Shown piece after piece: positions 40,533 through 50,649 of a stretch of 64,000 bases of DNA. The translations under genes and the position numbers were made by a program. Below the pieces are notes generated by a model, which was given only the letters and a program-made list of their open reading frames with translations, had not been told where the DNA came from and made no database searches. Numbering within the stretch: position 1 is the first letter of the stretch; every line of letters starts with the position of its first letter. The DNA is taken from positions 124,001-188,000 of the forward strand of contig NZ_JAGKJK010000008.1 in assembly GCF_020329435.1 (NCBI RefSeq), read 5' to 3'. The stretch is from Bradyrhizobium hereditatis. GTDB taxonomy: Bacteria; Pseudomonadota; Alphaproteobacteria; Rhizobiales; Xanthobacteraceae.

Positions 40533-41426
40533 ATGGAGCTGATCTGGTTTGAGGACTATCTGGCGCTTGCGGAAACCCTGAATTTTTCCAGGGCGGCGGA
40601 GCTGCGCCATGTCACCCAGCCGGCCTTCAGCCGCAGGATTCGCGCGCTTGAGGGATGGGTCGGCGCGGCCTTGTTTACCCGCACGACGCACGGCGTAGCG
40701 CTCACGCCGGCAGGCGAGCATTTTCACGATCAGGCAGAGGTTCTGACCCGAGCCCTGCACCAGCTCCGCCGCGACACCCTCGAGGTTTCCGACCGGCGCG
40801 TCAGGCCGTTGTCGATCGCGGCGACGCACGCGCTTTCCTTCACGTTTTTCCCGAACTGGGTCCGCCGCAATGATAGGGTTCTGGCGCTCGGAAATCTCAA
40901 CTTGATCTCCGACAGCATGCAAGCCTGCGAGCAGATGATGCTGCGGGGGGACGCGCAGTTTCTGCTTTGTCATCACCACAAGAACATGAGCAGCCGGATC
41001 AAGTCCGGCCAATTCAAGAGCATTGTGGTCGGTGCCGACACGCTGGTCCCGTTGAGCGCGCCTGCCGCAAACGGAGTTGCGCGGTGGCGGCTTCATCGCG
41101 GCGAACCGGTGAAATACCTTGCCTATAGTGCGCAATCGGGGTTGGGCCGGATCGTTGCAGCTCAATGGGGAGCGAAGGATCGTCCTTTTGCGCTTGAGAC
41201 GGTCTTTACCTCGCACCTTGCCGCGACGTTGCTCTCGATGGCCCGCGCAGGTGATGGCGTGGCATGGTTGCCCCGAACATTGGCAGAAGAGGACATCTCG
41301 GCCGGGCTGCTGGTTGAAGCCGGCAACCCTGAATTCCAGATCCCAATCGAAATCCGCCTGTTTCGCCCCGTAGCGCGTCAGAGCAGGGCGGTCGAAGCGA
41401 TCTGGTCGGCTTTCGAACGGAATTGA
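40533..41426 (+). CDS. LysR-family regulator, divergent from tarD
   Basis: A 297-residue LysR-type regulator. The winged helix-turn-helix is MELIWFEDYLALAETLNFSR followed by AAELRHVTQPAFSRRIRALE. The remainder is the periplasmic-binding-like effector domain. The ATG at 40533 is preferred over a TTG four codons upstream. Position and orientation suggest it activates the divergent D-tartrate dehydratase gene in response to tartrate. LysR proteins usually bind T-N11-A sites in such spacers. Confidence 0.92.
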   Translation: MELIWFEDYLALAETLNFSRAAELRHVTQPAFSRRIRALEGWVGAALFTRTTHGVALTPAGEHFHDQAEVLTRALHQLRRDTLEVSDRRVRPLSIAATHALSFTFFPNWVRRNDRVLALGNLNLISDSMQACEQMMLRGDAQFLLCHHHKNMSSRIKSGQFKSIVVGADTLVPLSAPAANGVARWRLHRGEPVKYLAYSAQSGLGRIVAAQWGAKDRPFALETVFTSHLAATLLSMARAGDGVAWLPRTLAEEDISAGLLVEAGNPEFQIPIEIRLFRPVARQSRAVEAIWSAFERN

Positions 41427-41456
41427 CGTTTGAGACACGGCGATAGCTTCAGCCGT

Positions 41457-41783
41457 TCAGCGCAGGCCCTGACGGTTGATCAGGATCCGATGGATCTGGA
41501 TGAACTCGGGCAGCTCGATCAGAAACTCGGGATCACGGTCGAGATGGTGGACCTTGGTCGGCTCGCCCTTGGTGAAGGCGGTCATCGACTTTAGATCGCT
41601 CCAGTAGGAAATCGTCGTAAACCAGCTCTCCTGTTCGCGGTCTTCCCGGAATAGCTGGACGCCGAGCGCCGTTTTCTCCAACGGCGGGATTCCTTCCGCT
41701 CGAATGTAAGCTTCATAATCATCGGCGATTTCCGGTCGCGTGCGATCGCGCCAGATGCGGGCGATGGTCGGCTGGGTTGGCAT
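41457..41783 (-). CDS. ABM-like dimeric alpha/beta-barrel protein
   Basis: A 108-residue cytoplasmic protein resembling the antibiotic biosynthesis monooxygenase/dimeric ferredoxin-like fold: TIARIWRDRTRPEIADDYEA, GVQLFREDREQESWFTTISY, then SDLKSMTAFTKGEP. The ATG at 41783 has AAAGGA about eight bases upstream. Such proteins act as small monooxygenases or heme-degrading or detoxifying enzymes; several copies per genome are common. It lies between two LysR genes with no clear operon partner. Confidence 0.7.
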   Translation of the reverse strand: MPTQPTIARIWRDRTRPEIADDYEAYIRAEGIPPLEKTALGVQLFREDREQESWFTTISYWSDLKSMTAFTKGEPTKVHHLDRDPEFLIELPEFIQIHRILINRQGLR

Positions 41784-41843
41784 GGGCAATTCCTTTGATC
41801 TTCAGCCCGACTACAACGACATTGCCGGCTGCGGCGTTCCCCA

Positions 41844-42788
41844 TCAATTGCGCGATACCCCAGTCGGCTGGATGTTTCGCATAACTGGCGCAACCGAGTT
41901 TGCGAACAGTTTCGCCACCGGACTGAGCGAACGATCCTTCAGCGCGATCAGGCCGATCGCGCCGCGTGTGGTCGGCAGCCTCACGTCGACGGCGGTTAGT
42001 AGCGGATGTTCATTTGGCGTCGTCAGCATGGCTCGGGGATGGATGCCGAGAAAATTGCCGTTGCCGATCAGAACGCTCAGTGAATAGGTGCAGGAGGTCG
42101 TGACGGTCGCTTGTGGGAATTTCAGGCCTTGCGCCTCGAACTCGCCGCGCATGATCCCAGTCAGGAAGCCGGTTGCGGGTGGAAACACCCAGGGTTCGCC
42201 AACGAGGTCTGCCAGCGACACGTTGCGCCGACGGGCCCACTTGCTCCGCTTGCTACAGATCACCACCAACTCGTCGTGAAACAGTGTTTCCACACTCAGA
42301 TCTTCATTGCCCGCCATCGAGGCGAGCCGGCTGATGACGATCTCGACGTCGCGCTGGCGCAACTGGCGCAGCAGCACGTCCGTCGGGCCCACGGTCAGTT
42401 CGAAGCGCATCCGCGGATAGCGTGGCACCAAATTATTGAACACCGCCGAAGCCACCGCCGACATCGGCGGTGTCGTGGCGATCCGCAACTCGCCGACTTC
42501 GGGGTCGGCGAGCGAGGCGATCTCGTTGATGCCCTGCCGCAACTCGTTGAACACGATGGCGCTGCGCTCCAGCAGCGCCCGCCCGTATACCGTCGGCCTA
42601 ACGCCCTGCGACGAGCGCTCGAGCAGCGGCACGCCGACGGCGCCCTCCAACTCCGCAATTGCGTAGGAAACAGCCGGCTGGGTGATGGCCAGATGCGCGG
42701 CCGCCTTCGCCATGCTTCCCGTTTCGGCCGCAGCCTGAAACACCTTGAGGTCGCGAAGCTTGATCCGTCTATCGGGGTCTCCATCCAT
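41844..42788 (-). CDS. LysR-family regulator beside Bug receptor pseudogene
   Basis: A 314-residue LysR-type regulator: KLRDLKVFQAAAETGSMAKA followed by AAHLAITQPAVSYAIAELEG for the DNA-binding helices, then an effector domain with RYPRMRFELTVGPTDVLL. GGAGG lies before its ATG. It is divergent from the Bug-type receptor at 42905, a common pairing for regulators of carboxylate or aromatic acid use. Because that receptor is frameshifted, the regulator may have lost its main target. Confidence 0.92.
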   Translation of the reverse strand: MDGDPDRRIKLRDLKVFQAAAETGSMAKAAAHLAITQPAVSYAIAELEGAVGVPLLERSSQGVRPTVYGRALLERSAIVFNELRQGINEIASLADPEVGELRIATTPPMSAVASAVFNNLVPRYPRMRFELTVGPTDVLLRQLRQRDVEIVISRLASMAGNEDLSVETLFHDELVVICSKRSKWARRRNVSLADLVGEPWVFPPATGFLTGIMRGEFEAQGLKFPQATVTTSCTYSLSVLIGNGNFLGIHPRAMLTTPNEHPLLTAVDVRLPTTRGAIGLIALKDRSLSPVAKLFANSVAPVMRNIQPTGVSRN

Positions 42789-42904
42789 GCGAGGCCTCCA
42801 TCAATGGAATTTATCGCCGTATAAGAAGAATGAGACTTCCTTTATGGATAATTGAGGCAGAGGGTTTGGCCGTCAAGACCGTAGCGACCATTCACGAGGC
42901 CCCC

Positions 42905-43854
42905 ATGCGCGCGATCCGAATTGTATTGGCAATTGTGCTCGGCCTGATGGCCGATCATGCCGCGGCCCAGACCGGCGACTCCCCGATCCGGATCGTCCTG
43001 CCGTTTCAAGCCGGCGGGGTCGGCGATACCGTCTTGCGGATGATTGCGGACTCGATGCGCGTGCAGCTTAATCGCACGGTCATCGTAGAGAGCAGGCCCG
43101 GCGCGGCCGGATCCAGTCAGTGAAGGATTCGCCGGCGGACGGCACCGTTCTGCTGTTTACGCCGATTGCACCGATGGTGCTGTTCCCGCACGTCTACGAC
43201 AATTTGCCTTATGACCCGATCCGCGACTTCCAGCCGATTTCGCAAGTCGGGACCTTCGACCTCGGCGTCGCGGTGGGCGCGCACGTGCCCGCCAGGAATC
43301 TCAAGGAACTGGTCTTCTGGTTGAAGAGCCATCCCGATCAGGCGGCATACGGAACGCCTGCAGCAGGATCATTGCCGCATTTCTTTGCGGTGCTGTTTGC
43401 GCGCCAGGCCGGTCTCGATCTTCGTCATGTCGCCTACAAAGGCAATCCGCAAGCCATAACCGATCTGATCGGCGGTCACTTGCCGCTGTTCTTTACCTCG
43501 ACGCAGGATCTGGTCGAGGCCCATAAAGCCGGACGTATCCGCGTACTCGCGACGTCGGGTGGCGCGCGATCGCCCGCGCTGCCGGAGGTGCCGACGTTCA
43601 CCGAAGGCGGCTATGGCATTCGCGGCGAGGGCTGGTATGGCATTTACGCTCCGGCCGCAACACCGGCCGCACTGATCGCGCAGTTGAACCGCGCCGTGCG
43701 CGAAGCGGTGGGCACCCCGGAGTTCGGCAAGCGGCTGACAGCCTTGGGCGTCCAACCCACGGGCACTTCACCCGAAGAGTTCTCAAGAATTCAGAGAGCC
43801 GACTCCGAGCTATGGGGACCGGTGGTGAAAGCATCCGGCTTCAAGGCCGAATAG
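42905..43854 (+). pseudogene. Frameshifted Bug-family substrate-binding protein
   Basis: A TctC/Bug receptor split by one missing base. The first frame (42905-43123) has a signal peptide (AIRIVLAIVLGLMADHAAA) and IRIVLPFQAGGVGDTVLRMI, then hits TGA just after RPGAAGSSQ. The second frame continues with IQSVKDSPADGTVLLFTP and stays intact to KASGFKAE. Adding one base near 43110 would restore PGAAG-x-IQSVKDSPADGT, the normal family sequence. Either a true pseudogene or a sequencing error in the GCGCGGCCGG run. Everything after the shift looks conserved, so the event is recent. Confidence 0.85.
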
Positions 43855-44473
43855 GGCACAAGGAGCGTAGTCACGTAGGATGTGCAAACCACGGCTGCGA
43901 AGCGATTTGCTTGCGCGCGCAAGCACAATCTCTGGAAGTATCTGCGACACGATGGCAGGACGAGCAAATCGCTTCTGATTTTCCGAAATCGTGTCAAGCC
44001 CCGGAATCAAAAATATTCCGCTTCCGTTCTCACCCAAATCAGCGGCATAACTGCGCCCGTCTCACCGCAAGATGAGGGGCGCTCGCGAACGTCACGAACC
44101 CGCGGTGAGATGCGATGGACGCGGATGGCGCGAGAGACGTTGCGCGCCGGAAGCGTACGGTGAAGTCGTGTGGTTCTGGCGCCGTGGTGCTGGCGTTAAG
44201 TCCTCAAGTTGCGAAAGCGTCTTGCGGGCGACGGAGGCAAAAGAGCCGTTCTCCGGGAAGAGCACGTTATAAGCCGTAAAGCCATTGCGCAGGGTAGGCC
44301 GGGATGCTCCCGCCGAACCTGTATGCTCGTGTGCATCTTTTGCTATGCGCAACGGCACACGAGACCGCGGGTGCGGCGCGCACCCGGCCTTCCCTGCGCC
44401 CTCAGATTGGAGAGGGCGGGAAAAGAAGATGCAAACCTCGGGCGATGGGCGTCGCGAGAATGCGAAACTGTAT
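43855..44473. other. Long non-coding repeat-like region
   Basis: No gene is supported on either strand. The part around 44080-44460 (TTATAAGCCGTAAAGCCATT, GGGTGCGGCGCGCACCC) looks like a composite interspersed repeat of the type scattered through Bradyrhizobium chromosomes. It ends at the long perfect inverted repeat listed next. I identify it by general look only. Confidence 0.35.
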
Positions 44474-44559
44474 CCACCGTCATTGCGAGCGCAGCGAAGC
44501 AATCCATCTATCCCCGAGTCGAGACGTGGATTGCTTCGCTGCGCTCGCAATGACGGTGG
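44474..44559. repeat. Long perfect inverted repeat, REP-like element
   Basis: Arms of 33 bases (44474-44506 and 44527-44559) are perfectly complementary, starting CCACCGTCATTGCGAGCGCA and enclosing a 20-base loop. A diverged relative lies at 48787-48905. Such palindromes are numerous in Bradyrhizobium and are probably mobilised in trans. Confidence 0.85.
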
Positions 44560-44585
44560 CAATCGACTGCATCAGGATAATCCGC

Positions 44586-45278
44586 TCACAAATCCTGCCG
44601 GGTCAGCCTTCCTTGCGGCATCGCCGATCGAACGGGCGGCTTCTTCGCCGGCGCTTCGCCGCCTGTCAGCGCCAACACCGAGACCGCAACCACGCGGTCG
44701 ACGATGGCATCCACATCATTCAGGTCGCATTTTCCTTCCGACAGTCGGATCAGCCGCTCTTTTTCGCGGATCGTGTGATGCGACATTGCCAGCGCAAAAT
44801 GCAGGCCCCAATAGAGATCGGCGTCATCGCTATCAGGCATGGCGCGGCGCATGGCGGCGATGAATTTCCGCAAATGATCGACCTCGCGATTCTTGATGCG
44901 GCGGATCGGCGGCACCGATTCAATCGAGGCGCGGATCATGAAGCGCGCTGCGGTCGAACCTTCGCGGTCGGGGCCAAGGCAACCGCGCAGGGTGGGGCCG
45001 ACCAGCGCGTGCAGGATCGCATCGATCGGCGCGCGGCCACCGCCCTTTTCCTCCGCAACCTTCAACTCGTTGAGCCGTTCGCGGTTGGTCGCAAGGCTGC
45101 GGGTGACGAACAGTTCCGCAATCAGTTCATCCTTGGAACCGAAATGGTAGTTCACCGCAGCCAAATTGACGTTCGCCTCGGCGACGATGTCGCGAAGCGT
45201 TACGTCGCCGAAGCCGCGATCGGCGTAAAGCTTTTCTGCGGCGGCAAGGATGGCAGATCGGGTCCGATCGCTCGACAT
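44586..45278 (-). CDS. TetR-family transcriptional regulator
   Basis: A 230-residue TetR-type repressor. The helix-turn-helix is AILAAAEKLYADRGFGDVTL followed by RDIVAEANVNLAAVNYHFGS, then KDELIAELF. The ligand domain is of the long TetR_C type. The start MSSDRTRS (45278) is preferred over one nine codons upstream. It is divergent from the acyl-CoA dehydrogenase gene, 206 bases away, so it probably represses that operon and is released by an acyl-CoA. Confidence 0.9.
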   Translation of the reverse strand: MSSDRTRSAILAAAEKLYADRGFGDVTLRDIVAEANVNLAAVNYHFGSKDELIAELFVTRSLATNRERLNELKVAEEKGGGRAPIDAILHALVGPTLRGCLGPDREGSTAARFMIRASIESVPPIRRIKNREVDHLRKFIAAMRRAMPDSDDADLYWGLHFALAMSHHTIREKERLIRLSEGKCDLNDVDAIVDRVVAVSVLALTGGEAPAKKPPVRSAMPQGRLTRQDL

Positions 45279-45484
45279 ACCTGGCTCCCGTTCGGGGAGT
45301 TGCAATTCAAACAGTTGTATGAAACTATCGTTTGAAGGGCCGGAAATGTCAAGAACGTCTGCGAACGTGTCGCATCTCCGGTCGCGCCGGCCGAAACCGT
45401 CAGCCGTATCTGCAAAATGGCTTGCGGACCATCAGCGGCGGGCGGACAGTTGCGCAACGATTTCAGAATAGCGAGGAGCGTCCC

Positions 45485-46717
<1,233 letters not shown>

Positions 46718-46772
46718 CGGGAACGCCAATATGGCGCTCCCCAAAGTCTAAGAAACGTAAGGGAGCGTCATC

Positions 46773-47831
46773 GTGGCGGACGGCGTCAGGAAAGACGAAG
46801 AGTTCTCGGGCACCAAGGAAGTCGAGGAGCGCCATCGCATCAACGAGGCGAACCTCGATGCCTGGATGCGCGAGCATGTCGAGGGCTATCAGGGACCGCT
46901 AAAAGTCCTGCAGTTCAAGGGCGGCCAGTCCAACCCGACCTACAAGCTGGAGACGTCGGGCCGTTCCTACGTGATGCGCCGCAAGCCGTTTGGCAAATTG
47001 CTCCCCTCGGCCCACGCGGTCGATCGTGAGTTCCGCGTCATCGCCGCACTCGGCAAGCAGGGCTTCCCCGTCGCGAAGGCCTATGCGCTCTGCACCGATG
47101 ACGCCGTGATCGGCGCGGCCTTCTACATCATGTCGATGGAAGAGGGCCGGGTGTTCTGGGATCCGACGCTGCCGAGCCAGACGCCGGATGACAGACGCAA
47201 GATCTTCACCAGCAAGATCGAGACGCTGGCGAAGCTTCACGTCTTCAATCCGGAAGCGATCGGACTCGGCGATTTCGGCAAGCCCGGCAACTATTTCGCG
47301 CGCCAGATCGATCGCTGGACCAAGCAGTACCGCGCCTCCGAGACGCAGCACATTCCGGAATTCGAGAAGGTGGCCGAGTGGCTGCCGAGGACGGTGCCGC
47401 AGCAGGAGCGCGTCTCGATCGTGCACGGCGACTATCGCCTCGACAACATGATTTTCCACATGACGGAACCACGCGTGCAGGCCGTGCTGGACTGGGAATT
47501 GTCCACGCTCGGCGATCCCATGGCCGACTTCACCTATCTGTTGATGCAATGGACCATGCCCGGTCTGGCGAATGCCGATCTCAAGGCGCTGAACATTCCG
47601 AGCCTGGAAGAGGCCGCACAGATCTACTGCGACGTCACCGGCATGGCGGTGCCCGATCTCAACTGGTATTTCGCCTACAACATGTTCCGCCTGGCAGGCA
47701 TCACGCAGGGGATCGCCGGACGCATCCGCGACGGCACTGCGGCCAATGCCAAGGCGCTGGAGTCGGCGGCGCGCACCGTGCCGCTGTCGAAGTCTTCCTG
47801 GGAATATGCTCAGAAGGCCGGCGCGACCTGA
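46773..47831 (+). CDS. APH-fold phosphotransferase, partner of acyl-CoA dehydrogenase
   Basis: A 352-residue aminoglycoside-phosphotransferase-like kinase. It starts with GTG at 46773 after AAGGGAG. Landmarks are KVLQFKGGQSNPTYKLETSG (nucleotide loop), RRKPFGKLLPSAHAVDREF, the Brenner motif VHGDYRLDNMIFH with catalytic Asp, and VLDWELSTLGDPMADF for metal binding. In ACAD10/11 systems a kinase of this fold phosphorylates 4-hydroxyacyl-CoA and the dehydrogenase partner eliminates phosphate; the gene pair here fits that pathway. Antibiotic resistance is not implied. Confidence 0.9.
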   Translation: MADGVRKDEEFSGTKEVEERHRINEANLDAWMREHVEGYQGPLKVLQFKGGQSNPTYKLETSGRSYVMRRKPFGKLLPSAHAVDREFRVIAALGKQGFPVAKAYALCTDDAVIGAAFYIMSMEEGRVFWDPTLPSQTPDDRRKIFTSKIETLAKLHVFNPEAIGLGDFGKPGNYFARQIDRWTKQYRASETQHIPEFEKVAEWLPRTVPQQERVSIVHGDYRLDNMIFHMTEPRVQAVLDWELSTLGDPMADFTYLLMQWTMPGLANADLKALNIPSLEEAAQIYCDVTGMAVPDLNWYFAYNMFRLAGITQGIAGRIRDGTAANAKALESAARTVPLSKSSWEYAQKAGAT

Positions 47832-47861
47832 CGCGCGCCGTCAGTTTAGCCGTTAGTTTCC

Positions 47862-48773
47862 TTGGCACTCTCACCGAATATTCGCGGCAGCCTGCTCATG
47901 GCGGTGTCCATGGCTGCGTTCACCACGAACGACTCCATCACCAAGGTGGTGTCGTCCGAGATGAACTTCGGCCAGGTCATACTGGTGCGCGGGCTGTTCG
48001 CGATCGTGCTGGTCGCAGCGTTCGCGTGGCAGCAGGGCGCGCTGCGGCCGCTGTATACGTTGATGGTGAAGCCGGTCGCGCTGCGGGTAGTCGGCGAGAT
48101 CGGTGGCACGATCACGTTCATGGCGGCGCTCGCGCACCTGCCGCTCGCCAACACCTCGGCGATCTTCCAGGCGCTGCCGCTCGCCATCACGCTAGGCGCT
48201 GCGGTGATCTTCCGCGAGCCGGTCGGCTGGCGGCGCTGGTCGGCGATCGCCGCGGGCTTCATCGGCGTGCTCATCATCGTGCGGCCGGGGCTCGCCGGCT
48301 TCAGCCAGTATTCGCTGTTCGCGCTGGTGTCGGTCGCGTTCTGCGCGCTGCGCGACCTCGCAACCCGAAAAATCCCGGCGAAGATTCCTTCGCTATTCAT
48401 CACCCTGTTGACGACCGTAACGGTGACGACGGCCGGCGGCGTCATCCTCGTTCCACTCGGAGGCTGGACGCCGCCATCCGCGGGTGCACTCGGCCTGCAG
48501 GCTCTCGCCGCCGTGCTGCTGCTGATCGGCTATCAATGCATCATCTCGGCGCTGCGTACCGGCGACATCTCGGCGGTGGCGCCGTTCCGTTATTCCGCGC
48601 TGCTGTGGGCGATGCTGCTCGGCTATCTCGTGTTCGGCGACGTGCCCGACGCGATGATGGTGATGGGCGCCGCGATCATTGTGCTGTCCGGCCTCTATGC
48701 CTTCTACCGCGAGCGCATCCGCCACCGCGCGCTGGCGGCGGAATCCTCGGGGCTGCCGCCGGAAGGGGTGTGA
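47862..48773 (+). CDS. DMT-superfamily transporter (EamA domains)
   Basis: A 303-residue inner-membrane protein with ten predicted helices in two EamA repeats (first: AVSMAAFTTNDSITKVVSSE; second: SLFALVSVAFCALRDLATRK). Family motifs include NTSAIFQALPLAITLGAAVI. The start is the TTG at 47862 giving MALSPNIRGSLL, which aligns with relatives; the ATG at 47898 would cut into helix 1. It follows the phosphotransferase-like gene by 30 bases. Substrates of DMT exporters are metabolites or amino acids and cannot be read from sequence. Confidence 0.88.
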   Translation: MALSPNIRGSLLMAVSMAAFTTNDSITKVVSSEMNFGQVILVRGLFAIVLVAAFAWQQGALRPLYTLMVKPVALRVVGEIGGTITFMAALAHLPLANTSAIFQALPLAITLGAAVIFREPVGWRRWSAIAAGFIGVLIIVRPGLAGFSQYSLFALVSVAFCALRDLATRKIPAKIPSLFITLLTTVTVTTAGGVILVPLGGWTPPSAGALGLQALAAVLLLIGYQCIISALRTGDISAVAPFRYSALLWAMLLGYLVFGDVPDAMMVMGAAIIVLSGLYAFYRERIRHRALAAESSGLPPEGV

Positions 48774-48786
48774 TCGTCATGTCATC

Positions 48787-48905
48787 CGTCATTGCGAGCG
48801 AAGCGAAGCAATCCATCAAGCCGCATCGGCAGTATGGATTGCTTCATCGCGGAGCCTGTCATCGGGCGGCGCTCCGCGCCGGCCCGTTGGCTCCTCGCAA
48901 TGGCG
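48787..48905. repeat. REP-like palindrome with insertion in one arm
   Basis: The left arm CGTCATTGCGAGCGAAGCGA, continuing AGCAATCCAT, matches the family of 44474. The right arm is split: ATGGATTGCTTC at 48834-48845, then about 46 extra bases, then CTCGCAATGGCGAG. It lies between two convergent genes. Confidence 0.75.
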
Positions 48906-48907
48906 AG

Positions 48908-49693
48908 CTAGATCGGCTTGCCCGTATACGGCATCGACGCGGTGAGGCCGCCGTCGACCGGGATCGCCTGGCCATTCACGTAAGACGCCTCGTCGCTTGC
49001 CAGAAACAACCCCATCGCCGCGAGCTCGTGCGGCTGGCCGGCGCGCTTCAGCGGATTGAGTTGGCCGATCTTGTCCGAGGTGCCGCGCTCCTTGGCGCGC
49101 TCGAACACCGGCTTGGTCATGCCGGTCTCGATCAGGCCCGGGCAGATCGCGTTGATCCGCACGCCGGTGCCGGAGAGCGAATAGGCGGTGGTCTGCACCA
49201 GGCTGATGACGCCGGCCTTGCTCGCGCCATAGGGGTGACCGCTGGCGCCGGCCTTGAGACCCGCAACGGAAGCGGTGCAAACGATGGAGCCGGACTTCTG
49301 CTTGATCATGTGCGGCATCGAATGCTTGATGGCGAGGAACGGCCCGATCAGATTGACGCGCAGCACCTCCTGCCAGTGCTCGACGGTCTGCTCGGCCAGC
49401 GGCACCAGCCCGCCGCTGACACCCGCATTGGCCCAGATCGCATCGAGCCGGCCATATTTCGCGACCGCCTTGTCGATGAACGCCTTCACATCAGCTTCAG
49501 AACCGGCATCAGCCATCACAGCCTCGACGGTGCCGCCAGCGTCGCTGACGAGCTTGGCGGTCTCCTTCACGCCTTCAGTCTTGTCGACGATGACGAGCTT
49601 GGCCCCCTCCCTGGAGAACAGCACCGATGCTGCGCGCCCGATGCCGCTTCCAGCACCTGTGATGACGACGGATTTGCCTTCGAGGCGGCCCAT
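48908..49693 (-). CDS. Short-chain dehydrogenase/reductase
   Basis: A 261-residue classical SDR. Cofactor motif TGAGSGIGRA (12-21), NAG motif IWANAGVSGG, catalytic Ser in CTASVAGL, and Y-x3-K in HPYGASKAG. The end PVDGGLTASMPY is typical. GGGAGAG precedes the ATG. NAD is the likely cofactor from the aspartate in LVIVDKTEG. It is on the opposite strand to the acyl-CoA operon but functionally compatible, for example as a 3-hydroxyacyl-CoA or alcohol dehydrogenase. Confidence 0.93.
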   Translation of the reverse strand: MGRLEGKSVVITGAGSGIGRAASVLFSREGAKLVIVDKTEGVKETAKLVSDAGGTVEAVMADAGSEADVKAFIDKAVAKYGRLDAIWANAGVSGGLVPLAEQTVEHWQEVLRVNLIGPFLAIKHSMPHMIKQKSGSIVCTASVAGLKAGASGHPYGASKAGVISLVQTTAYSLSGTGVRINAICPGLIETGMTKPVFERAKERGTSDKIGQLNPLKRAGQPHELAAMGLFLASDEASYVNGQAIPVDGGLTASMPYTGKPI

Positions 49694-49849
49694 GAGTCTC
49701 TCCCTGATACGATTGCCGCGTCGGCGTCTGCCGCGTCGCGGAATTCAAACAAGATTTCAAACGCCCAAGAATCTTGCCTACCAAAGTCACTTGAGGCGAT
49801 GAGTGCTGTGACGTACAGCGACGACGGAGAGTATTGAAGGGATATGGCG

Positions 49850-50560
49850 ATGTCCAATGCAGACAAACCGCGGCTGGTGACTACGCGCTGGTGGTGGGTT
49901 CGCCACGCGCCGGTGCGCGAAGACGGCGGCTGCATCTACGGGCAAAAGGATCTCGGCTGCGACTGTAGCGATCGCATCGTATTCGAAGCGGTCGGAAAAA
50001 TCCTGCCGCGCAATGCGGTCTGGTATGCAAGCAACCTGAAGCGCACGCACCAGACCGCCAGCGCGATCTGGGCCGCGGGCTTTCCCAAGCCTGCGGAGAT
50101 GCCGTACGTGAACGCGTTCGCCGAGCAGCATCTCGGTGAGTGGCAGGGCCTTAATCGCGCGGCGTTCCTCGCCAGCCGCCCTGTCGGCAGCCACTGGTTT
50201 GCTGATATCGACGAGGTCCCGCCCGGCGGTGAGAGCTTCATGGATCTCTACAACCGCACCTGCGGCGCGATCGAACGCATCAACGCCGAGCAGGCGGGCA
50301 GGGATGTGATTGTCGTGGCCCACGGTGGCACGATCAGGGCCGCCATCGGCCTTGCGCTCGGCGGTCAGCCCGAAAAGAGCATGGCCTTCGATATCGACAA
50401 TTGTTCGGTCACGCGGCTCGATCATCTCTCGAGCGCCAATTACAGCGGCTGGCGGCTGCCGATGGTCAACCAGCAGCCATGGATTGCGGATGCTTCGCAC
50501 AATGCCATGCATCAGCCGGCGGGACCCGAGGTAGAGCCGCCGGCGACGAAACTTGGCTGA
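49850..50560 (+). CDS. Histidine phosphatase family protein
   Basis: A 236-residue phosphoglycerate-mutase-fold phosphatase. The phosphohistidine motif is WVRHAPVRE near the start, the second arginine lies in YASNLKRTHQTA, the acid in EQHLGEWQGL, and the late histidine in VIVVAHGGTIRAAIG. The second of two close ATGs (49850) has the better spacing from AAGGGAT. Substrates vary widely (cobalamin phosphates, sugar phosphates, phosphoproteins). The SDR at 50650 follows on the same strand. Confidence 0.88.
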   Translation: MSNADKPRLVTTRWWWVRHAPVREDGGCIYGQKDLGCDCSDRIVFEAVGKILPRNAVWYASNLKRTHQTASAIWAAGFPKPAEMPYVNAFAEQHLGEWQGLNRAAFLASRPVGSHWFADIDEVPPGGESFMDLYNRTCGAIERINAEQAGRDVIVVAHGGTIRAAIGLALGGQPEKSMAFDIDNCSVTRLDHLSSANYSGWRLPMVNQQPWIADASHNAMHQPAGPEVEPPATKLG

Positions 50561-50649
50561 GCGTTAAGTTGTCGAGAACCGCAAAGACTGCTTAGCTCGA
50601 ATTCAAGATCAAACCGGCATCGCGCTGGATCAACATCGGGGAGAGAGAC

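Noticed and set aside
46773..47831. Aminoglycoside phosphotransferase considered as a resistance gene
   Set aside because: It is paired with an ACAD10/11-like dehydrogenase, which points to hydroxyacyl-CoA catabolism.
47378..49837. 819-codon plus-strand frame across three genes
   Set aside because: It runs out of frame through the phosphotransferase, transporter and antisense to an SDR, all of which have clear family motifs. It is a GC-bias artefact.
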